NCBI RefSeq assembly: GCF_028640845.1
Contig: NC_080546.1
Coordinates: 20,801,020 to 20,865,019 of the forward strand
Length of the DNA: 64,000 nucleotides
Origin: Ahaetulla prasina
Lineage: Eukaryota; Chordata; Lepidosauria; Squamata; Colubridae
Reading direction: 5' to 3'
The notes beneath the pieces were generated by a model. It ran no database searches. It was not told the DNA's origin and saw only the letters and a program-made list of their open reading frames with translations. How positions within the stretch are numbered: the stretch's first letter is position 1; each line of letters begins with the position of its first letter. Both the position numbers and the translations under genes were made by a program. This document shows, piece by piece, positions 57,115 to 64,000 of this stretch.

Positions 57115-59257
57115 GACAGAGAACCCCTTGCTAAACTTTTTTAAGCCCACCCCTGGCTGTAAAGCATCAAGGGGCAGTATATGAGTCCAAGTGCAATTGC
57201 TTTCTGAAGAATTCAGCAGTTGGCTAAACTAATTTGTTCTGGATATAATTAAAGAAATAGTTTTTCCAACATCCTGATCATTTTTTTTATAAACTCGTTC
57301 GTGTAACCCCATCATTTTGAATTAGCATCAGAATGTGTTATTTTAAAAAAATTGAAGGTATGGACTTGTCAAGATTACGTGTGTGCCAACATTCACAGGT
57401 ATAATTCCCATTTCACTGAGGGGATTAAAGGAAGTTAAATGTGCAAGCAGAAAGTACAATTCAAACTAATGTATTTTTCCCGTTCTAAAATTTAAAATTA
57501 CACTCCTTTTTAAATATGCAGTGAGCACAAGTCTCTGGTTTAAAAAAAAAAAACAAGTGGAAAGAAAAGCTTTTCATATATTGACATTAGAAAAGAAGAA
57601 TTCACAATCTAAAACTTAACCTTTATGGAATGAAAGACGTTGTGGTGAAGCCAAAGAAATTCAGACATGGGTGTGGCAGCACAAGGAAACAACAGTTAAT
57701 GATAATAGCCAGCCATCAACACCCTAATTAACAACTAAAATCCACACACAATCAGCAACCATAGAAATACAACACTTGCATAACAACCCATATTCTGGAG
57801 AAAGAAAATCCTTGAGGATGGGTTCCAATACAAATCTGAAAGCTCGGAAAAATAAACCTTTGGTCTCAATGACCAACCCAGATTGGAACCTGCAACATTA
57901 TTCTGGGACACATTTACTTGCCGTCTTTAGCCCCTCAAAAAATGAGCTCGCTGGGTATGAAATTAATTGTAGTTCAACAAGGAAAACTTTGATTGAAACA
58001 GGATGTTTTTTGACAGCCAACCAAGTAATTATTTACCACCTCTAACTTCTGACAAGGGAGTGAAATTATTGTACAGTTGGAAAGGTGATATATCTACTTA
58101 AGGAATAGCATGGCCCCTTGCTACAAAGTCCTCCACAAGGGAAAAAGTGAGAACTTGTATATTATTTCACCATCTTCTACCTCTGCGAAGAACTTCGCAA
58201 TTGCTCTCCTCAGGATATCTTGTAACACTATACATTTGTCCCAACTACAGGGATAGGATTAAGGACATTACAATAGAATGGAAATCCTTCAGCAGGGGAT
58301 AGATAGATATATATAGTTCAGCAGGGGACATGTGGGAACAAGTGTTTCTTCATCTGTTATTTGTTTGACAAGGAAAAGGCCTACACTAGAATATTAAGTG
58401 AAAAGAAAGTTTAGGTCACTCTACAGATGTCTCAGGCTTGGTCATAACTTTTAGAGACTTATTGCTTGCAAGTTTATTCAGGCCTTTCCAGAGGCAATTG
58501 GAAAGACCACTAAAGTAGCTCACAGAGCTACCAGCAGTGGGGTGGGGGTTCAAATTTTTTTACTACCAGTTCTGTGGGCATGGTTTGGTGGGTGTGGTGT
58601 GGCTTGGTGGGCATGGCAGGGGAAGGATACTACAAAATCTTCATTCCCTCCCCATTCCAGGGGAAGATTACTGTAAAATCTCCATTCCCACCCCACTTCA
58701 GGGAGATTACTGTAAAATCTCCATTCCCTCCCCACTCCAGGGGAAGGATACTGTAAAATCTCCTTTCCCACCCCACTCCAGGGGAAGGATACTATAAATT
58801 CTCCCTTCCCTCCCTTCCCCACTAACCTGCTTTCCAGCTTCATTCTCCTGTGCATGGCAACAAAAGAAGACCCAGCCGATGAGCTGGGACTCGGGAGGCA
58901 GCGAATAGATGGGGGCGGGTCCAGTCAGAGATGGTATTTGCCGGTTCTCTGAACTACTTAAAATTTCTGCTACCAGTTCTCCAGAACCGGTCAGAACCGG
59001 CTGAATACCACCTCTGGCTTCCAGGACTAGCATTAGGACCAAATGCTGTTGAAGAAACTAGATAAACAATTGAAGACCCTCTAAAGCAACAGCACCAACC
59101 CTTGGGGTACCAGGGACTGGTTCTGTGGAGAGAGGTTGTCCCATGGACTGGAGGGAGCCTGGTTTTGTGTGCTGCTTACATCCGGCAGATGGAGCTTTGC
59201 TTGTTTGTGTGGCCCACTTTCTGGCATGCCGCGTCCCCGGCTCTAAAGCAAAAGTTG
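57115..59257. repeat. 2.14 kb tandem duplication, unit 2
   Basis: Same order and content as unit 1. It ends at aaagttga, where unit 1 ran into gacagagaac and here unrelated sequence (gagagatttt) follows. Variants against unit 1 include tctgaag for tctaaag, gaagccaaag for gaggccatag and tggcccac for tgacccac. Confidence 0.9.
58535..59016 (+). mobile_element. hAT MITE with five internal modules (unit 2)
   Basis: It is the copy of 56393-56874 carried along by the tandem duplication, with the same flanks. Confidence 0.85.
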
Positions 59258-59721
59258 AGAGAGATTTTTTTTTCTCTGTCCTTTAATCTGAATACTGTAC
59301 TGAAGTTTCCAATTTTCTCTTAAGCTTTCTTTTTCTGCAAAAGGGCCTTTTATCTACCAACCTCATCATCAAGGTGTGTTTCATTGCTTTTACTGGAAAT
59401 TTCCTCATGGTTTACTTTATTTTGAAAGGTGGCAGAAAGCGTTGCTAACATTTACTATCGCATATCAAATCTGTGTTGTTATATAGCCTGCCTGCCTGCC
59501 TGTCTCTTCTTTCTGATTTTTTTTTTTAAAAGTGGGGGGCAAGGATGAATTCCTTCATGGTGTCTTTCTTGCCATGAAACTGAAGCATGAGAAGCCAAAT
59601 GTGTTACAAATTGCCAGAGAAATACAGGTGAAGTTTTTATAAACAAAATTCAGAGTCCATATAATTTCTCCCTTTGCTGATTTATAGAAACTGACAGAAA
59701 AAATATTTGCTAAAAATACAC
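59258..59721. other. GRID2 intron, unique sequence
   Basis: No gene accepted; an exon-like open stretch at 59533-59627 is discussed among the rejected items. A (GCCT)n run lies at 59488-59503. Confidence 0.4.
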
Positions 59722-60215
59722 ACTACAGAATAACAGAGCTGGAAGGGACCTTGGAGATCTTCTAGTCCAACCCCTTGCTCAAGCAGGAAACCCTCTACCA
59801 TTGATGGCTAATCTTTTCCGGACCGAGTGCCCAAAGTGCATGCGAATCCCCAAAATGCAGTGCGTGTGTGCTTCCTGTACATGCACCTTGCGCATGTGCC
59901 CCAGTCCCCATGTGCACCCCTGTGCATGCACGCCCCCCCGCCCCTCCTTGTATGCACACGCCCCCACACACGTGCCTCCAAGCATGCGCACACCCGCATG
60001 CGCCCCAGCCCCCATGCATGCATGGCAGAGACCCAAAGATCAGCTGGCCAGTGGGAGGCATGCACACATCTGCAGCAGAGTTGAACTGGGGAATGGCTGG
60101 CGTGCCATCAGAGAAGGCTCTGTTCGCCATCATGGCCCTATACCATTCCAGACAAATGGCTGTTCAATCTCTTCTTTAAAACCTCCAGTGATGGAGCACC
60201 TACATCTGTTTAATT
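59722..60215 (-). mobile_element. CR1 LINE 3' end (minus), interrupted by hAT
   Basis: It begins acagaataacagagctggaa, is cut at 59799 and resumes at 60144 with cattccagacaaatggctgt to gcacctacatctgtttaa. Confidence 0.8.
59799..60135. mobile_element. hAT element inserted in CR1
   Basis: Left end CATTGATGGCTAATC, right end GTTCGCCATCATGG. Flanking octamers ccctctac (59791-59798) and ccctatac (60136-60143) are CR1 sequence. The interior is rich in gcatgcgcac-type alternating purine-pyrimidine stretches. Confidence 0.85.
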
Positions 60216-60804
60216 TTTCTCACTGACAGCAAATTTCTCTTTATATATATCTGCTCTTCAGGTTAGCCTGCATCTCATTTACATCTTTGCAGAATTTTTC
60301 ACATCTAACTGGACCGAGATAATTTAGCAAAATAGGAAACCAAACTTCAAGAGTCCAATAGATATTCTCCTTGAGAAATAGGTTGTCTGGATGGAGTAGA
60401 TTTGAGAAAAGTTTAACTGATTTCTTCTTTTGGGAGCCCAAAGCGATATTCTTCTCATGTCCCAATAGTCAGTGATTCTCCTTTGAGATATTGTTTGAAC
60501 CACTTTACAGTGAGGTGGAGAATCAGAAGTCTTCTAGAGGTTGCAGAATTACAAACCATAACACCATAAGTCGCATACTTTCCTTTAGAGCTTTTCAATT
60601 AGGCCTGATTTTAAACATTTGTACCTATAAATCCGGTGGGTAGGAATTGTAAGCAACAGACAGAATTGGGCACATATCCAATGCTGCAAATAGCATAGCA
60701 TAGCATAGGTGAAGCTTCCGGGTAAAATTACAGGCCCAATCTATTGTAAAGCAGATCTCACATATTGCTCAGGCTTAACCAGCCTTAGTGACCAAAAAGC
60801 TACA
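60216..60804. other. GRID2 intron, unique sequence
   Basis: No gene or recognised repeat; a short (ATAGC)n run near 60692-60706. Confidence 0.4.
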
Positions 60805-61385
60805 GACATTTTCACTGAGCTAGACATTGCTTGCAAAAGCTTTTATAAATGGTTGTCTTTATAAGATTTTTTCTCTTATCCATCTACATCCACTCCACAT
60901 TGCATAGGTTAATCCATGCAATCTGGGATTGTTTTAGATTTCAGCGTTGGCTCTTCTTTCGATATTTATTCTTTCCAACCCAAAAAAGGAAAAAGATGTT
61001 GTGATTGGTCCTTTATCTATCTGTCTCCCTGTTCATTGGCAGAACTGGACCAAAATGCGATCCAATTTGGCATGTGGGAGAGGATAAATTAAGGTGCAAA
61101 GTGATCTAGATGCAGCTGAGAGATCTGGGGAAAACAAAATTCAATTGCCTAATGCATCCCTTGCTTTTGAATTGTGGTGTTTGAGAAGACTTTTGAAGAT
61201 CCTTTGGTTCTCAATTATTGATCAAGAATCCTTGATTGTTCTTTGGAAGGACAGATTGAGCTGAAGCTCAAATATTTTGGCCATCTAATGAGAAGAGAGG
61301 ACTCCTTGGAAAAGACCCTGATGTTGGGAAGGATTGAAGGCAAAATGGCCCAAAGAGGCAAGTGGACTTTCTGGTTTTTCTTTGA
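60805..61385. repeat. 581-bp tandem duplication, unit 1
   Basis: It starts gacattttcactgagctaga and is followed without a gap by unit 2. The first 430 bases are almost identical. The last part, Bov-B sequence, has several substitutions. Confidence 0.9.
61240..61375 (+). mobile_element. Bov-B LINE fragment (unit 1)
   Basis: The frame gives LKLKYFGHLMRREDSLEKTL then GRIEGK, the Bov-B polymerase C-terminal region, broken before the RQRMRWLD part. Confidence 0.8.
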
Positions 61386-61966
61386 AGACATTTTCACTGA
61401 GCTAGACATTGCTTGCAAAAGCTTTTATAAATGATTGTCTTTATAAGATTTTTTCTCTTATCCATCTACATCCACTCCACATTGCATAGGTTAATCCATG
61501 CAATCTGGGATTGTTTTAGATTTCAGCGTTGGCTCTTCTTTCGATATTTATTCTTTCCAACCCAAAAAAGGAAAAAGATGTTGTGATTGGTCCTTTATCT
61601 ATCTGTCTCCCTGTTCATTGGCAGAACTGGACCAAAATGCGATCCAATTTGGCATGTGGGAGAGGATAAATTAAGGTGCAAAGTGATCTAGATGCAGCTG
61701 AGAGATCTGGGGAAAACAAAATTCAATTGCCTAATGCATCCCTTGCTTTTGAATTGTGGTGTTTGAGAAGACTTTTGAAGATCCTTTGGTTCTCAATTAT
61801 TGATCAAGAATCCTTGATTGTTCTTTGGAAGGACAGAGCCTGAAGCTGAAGCTCAAATACTTTGGTCACCTAATGAGAAGAGAGGACTCCTTGGAAAAGA
61901 CCCTGATATTGGGAAAGATGGAAGGCAAAATGGCCCAAAGAGGCAAGTGGACTTTCTGGTTTTTCT
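61386..61966. repeat. 581-bp tandem duplication, unit 2
   Basis: Same content as unit 1. Its right end continues into the foldback repeat (tttctcatccaagaagcttc), showing that the breakpoint lies in the tctttgaagaca motif of that repeat. Confidence 0.9.
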
Positions 61967-62310
61967 TTGAAGACATTTCACTTTCTCATCCAAGAAGCTT
62001 CTTCAGATTCAGAGCTGAAGAAGCTTATTGGAGGAGAAGCAAAACATCTTCAAAGAAAACCCAGAAAGATCAGTTGCCTCTTGAAAAAGCACCTTTGGGA
62101 CAACCATGGCCAGGATGACTGAGAATCTCCATAGACATGGAAGACAAAAGGAAAAGGGGATGGCAGAAGATGAGATGGTTAGATACGGTCAATGATGCAA
62201 TGAATGTGAATTTGGGTTAACTCCAAAAGACAGCAGAGAACAGGGAAGCCTGGCATCCTATGTTCCATGGGATTGTGGGGAATCGGAAGGTACTTAGGGA
62301 TTGAACAACA
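61825..62310 (+). mobile_element. Bov-B LINE 3' end with a foldback-repeat insertion
   Basis: Bov-B coding sequence (KYFGHLMRREDSLEKTLILG) runs to 61937, the foldback repeat occupies about 61940-62130, and Bov-B resumes with aaaaggggatggcagaagat and a 3' end near gggaatcggaaggtacttag. The insertion is at the same point in both tandem units. Confidence 0.75.
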
Positions 62311-62486
62311 ATGCTTCCCTATGGGAATGAGAGTTGAAGAACAAATTGGAATGCCCCTGATCTCTCCATTCTAAACCCTCCCCCATCTTCTTTTGGTTAT
62401 GTGAGCCAGAGCAATATATTATTGCAGAAATCATATTCTACAGATTTTTCACTACTTCTTCTATAGATAGTCTCTTGGGACGCCAT

Positions 62487-62941
62487 TAGGGGTGAGCTTT
62501 AGATCCTTTAACAATGGGTTCGCTGCCACATTGCTGAGTGGGCATGGCCATGGTGGGTGGGCCTAGTCGGCCACCTGCACCGTGGTGGGGGGAGGGTGTT
62601 TCACTCGCCCCAGGCTCCAGAGGCTTTCCTCAAGCCTCCGGGCGGGTGAAACCTGCTTCTCCCGGGCTCCAGAGGCCCTCCAAAGGCCAGAAACAGGCCT
62701 ATTTCCGGACTTCCAGAATCTCTGGTAGGCCCATTTTTTGCCCTCCCAGACCCTCCATGTGGCCCCTGCACTTACCTGGAATGATGAACGGGCCATGTGG
62801 AGACTCCTGGGAGGGGCAGGGTGGGGTGGGGTGAGATGGGCATGGCCAGCCAGAGGTGGCATTTGTGGGTTTGCTGAACCCCAGCGATCCTTGGCTAGAG
62901 GATCGCCCAAACCATGCCGAACCCCCAGGAACCCACTCCTG
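62487..62941 (+). mobile_element. hAT element of the 8108 family
   Basis: It begins TAGGGGTGAGCTTTAG and ends GGAACCCACTCCTG. Flanking octamers gacgccat (62479-62486) and gatgtcat (62942-62949) differ by two C-to-T changes. Confidence 0.8.
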
Positions 62942-62949
62942 GATGTCAT

Positions 62950-63161
62950 ATATCCTCAGCTGAACAAGATTTCTCCAGCTTTGTTTTCCAGTTCAAGCAT
63001 CTAGCCCACCTTTAAAAAAAAAAAAACTCCAAGAAAGTGGAAGAGTCTTTTGATCCAGAAACACTTCTGGAATGCCTGATTTAAGCAGCTTTGATGCTCA
63101 TCTGACTTGAATGTAGCTCCTGACATTTGCAAAAGTACAGTATAGTTTAATTATATAAATA
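62950..63161. other. Unique intronic sequence
   Basis: No gene or repeat apart from an A run (63015-63027). Confidence 0.4.
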
Positions 63162-63174
63162 TATAATTAGGTAA

Positions 63175-63536
63175 AAAGGGACACGGTGGCTCAGGGGCTA
63201 GGATGTTGAGCTTGTCGATCGAAAGGTCGGTAGCTCGGCAGTTCGAATCCTTAGTGCTGCTGTGTAATGGGGTGAGCTCCCGTTACTTGTCCCAGCTTCT
63301 GCCAACCTAGCAGTTTTGAAAGCAGGTAAAAATGCAAGTAGAAAAAATAGGGACCACCTTTGGTGGGAAAGTAACAACGTTCCGTGCGCCTTTGACGTTG
63401 AGTCATGCTGGCCACATGACCACAGAGACGTCTTTGGACAGCGCTGGCTCTTCGGCTTTGAAACGGAGATGAGCACCGCCCCCTAGAGTCTGCAACGACT
63501 AGCTCATATGTGCGAGGGGAAACTTTACCTTTACCT
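63175..63536 (+). mobile_element. Sauria SINE, full length
   Basis: Head gggacacggtggctcagggg (A box) and gcagttcgaatcctt (B box) are tRNA-like. The tail is ctttacctttacc, the ACCTTT repeat. A 13-bp duplication, tataattaggtaa, lies at 63162-63174 and 63537-63549. Confidence 0.9.
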
Positions 63537-63549
63537 TATAATTAGGTAA

Positions 63550-63917
63550 GTGTAAAAATCCATAGCTACTTGCTTTATTTATAACTTTGCTCCTAGATCA
63601 ATTGTTCAAAAATATAATGTTTGTCTACAGGGACAGGCAAAGAGGTGCGATTTTTTAATCAGCAGTTATTTATTACATTTCTTTTCTTATCCTTCAACTA
63701 GAATTAGTGCTCAAGGTGGCTAACAGCAATAGCATTTTAAATAAAATACAACATTCATGTTGTCATAGAGCGATGAATCAATTTCAAATAAAGAACAAAA
63801 AATAAGCACACCCAGTAATTAAAATCATTTTCTGTACCAATACAAAGGTCTACATTTATAAAAATACTGGTAACAAGAGAACTAAGAGGGGGCTGGTTTA
63901 TTGTTATTTGGTTAGGA
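63550..63917. other. GRID2 intron, unique sequence with a possible LINE trace
   Basis: At 63660-63780 tttattacatttcttttctt to aaggtggctaacagcaatag resembles LINE tails, weakly. Confidence 0.35.
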
Positions 63918-64000
63918 CAGAGGTGCCAAACTCAAGGCCCATAGTCTGTGGGGGTGCTTAGACCTGGCCCATGGGACCGCCCTGGAAACAGTGAAGGACT
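63918..64000 (+). mobile_element. hAT fragment (ggggtgtcaaactc family), cut by the window edge
   Basis: It starts cagaggtgccaaactcaagg and continues to ggaaacagtgaaggact as in 26827. Confidence 0.7.

Noticed and set aside
55636..58045. An 89-residue frame kept in both tandem units (55636-55905 and 57776-58045)
   Set aside because: The copies are about 99 percent identical because of a recent duplication, so conservation is no evidence of coding. There is no ATG-led frame with a known domain.
59533..59627. An exon-like open stretch with a pyrimidine tract before it and caggtgaag after it (KDEFLHGVFLAMKLKHEKP)
   Set aside because: It does not match GRID2 or any protein I know, is only 95 bases, and a frame of this length is expected by chance in 64 kb. 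A conservation check in other squamates would settle it.
63175..63260. A tRNA gene, from A- and B-box motifs
   Set aside because: It is the head of a Sauria SINE with target duplications; no cloverleaf with a mature 3' end is present. The same holds for 4013, 11640, 40497, 44299 and 51364.

Overview
This window looks like intronic DNA of a squamate reptile, most probably a snake. It carries one vertebrate coding exon on the + strand (30895-31207), belonging to an ionotropic glutamate receptor of the delta type (best match GRID2). The repeats around it are typical of squamates: CR1 3' ends, Bov-B and L1 LINEs, (ACCTTT)-tailed tRNA SINEs of the Sauria type, LINEs with microsatellite tails, many short hAT elements and Ty3/gypsy LTRs. 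No bacterial-style genes, CRISPR arrays or RNA genes were found.

Layout. 1-6.8 kb: two solo gypsy LTRs (one inside a CR1 copy), small hAT elements, a tRNA SINE, a Tigger-like element, an L1 tail and an L2-like LINE tail. 6.9-11.1 kb: CR1, Sauria SINEs, two Tigger-like elements and three hAT elements with clear 8-bp target duplications. 11.5-18.4 kb: a GC-rich, frameshifted gypsy element (5' LTR, gag, protease, RT, RNase H, integrase, start of a chromodomain) with no 3' LTR. It lies between two near-identical 0.7 kb copies of its own flank, followed by an inverted solo LTR inside a LINE ORF. 18.4-30.7 kb: intron with degraded Bov-B, an L1 with a 17-bp target duplication, CR1, a foldback MITE and long microsatellites. 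30.9-31.2 kb: the GRID2 exon, closely boxed in by transposons. 31.2-52 kb: intron with hAT elements (one SPIN-like), a Tc1-like element, Bov-B, SINEs and a further solo LTR. 52-55 kb: a 1.15 kb hAT element with a CpG-rich half and the C-terminal end of a Buster-like transposase, then a rearranged patchwork. 55-59.3 kb: a 2.14 kb tandem duplication. 60.8-62.3 kb: a 581-bp tandem duplication carrying Bov-B coding sequence. 62.5-64 kb: hAT and Sauria SINE copies.

The elements interact. Bov-B supplies the likely machinery for the Sauria SINEs. CR1 copies are repeated landing sites for one hAT family. At least three LINE families end in microsatellites. The gypsy LTRs share a fixed promoter layout (MARE/AP-1 site, 19 bp, TATA box) and an open frame running up to it. 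Several large duplications could be real or could be assembly artefacts; tests are given. Boundaries were read by eye. Those with target-site duplications are firm; the others are approximate.
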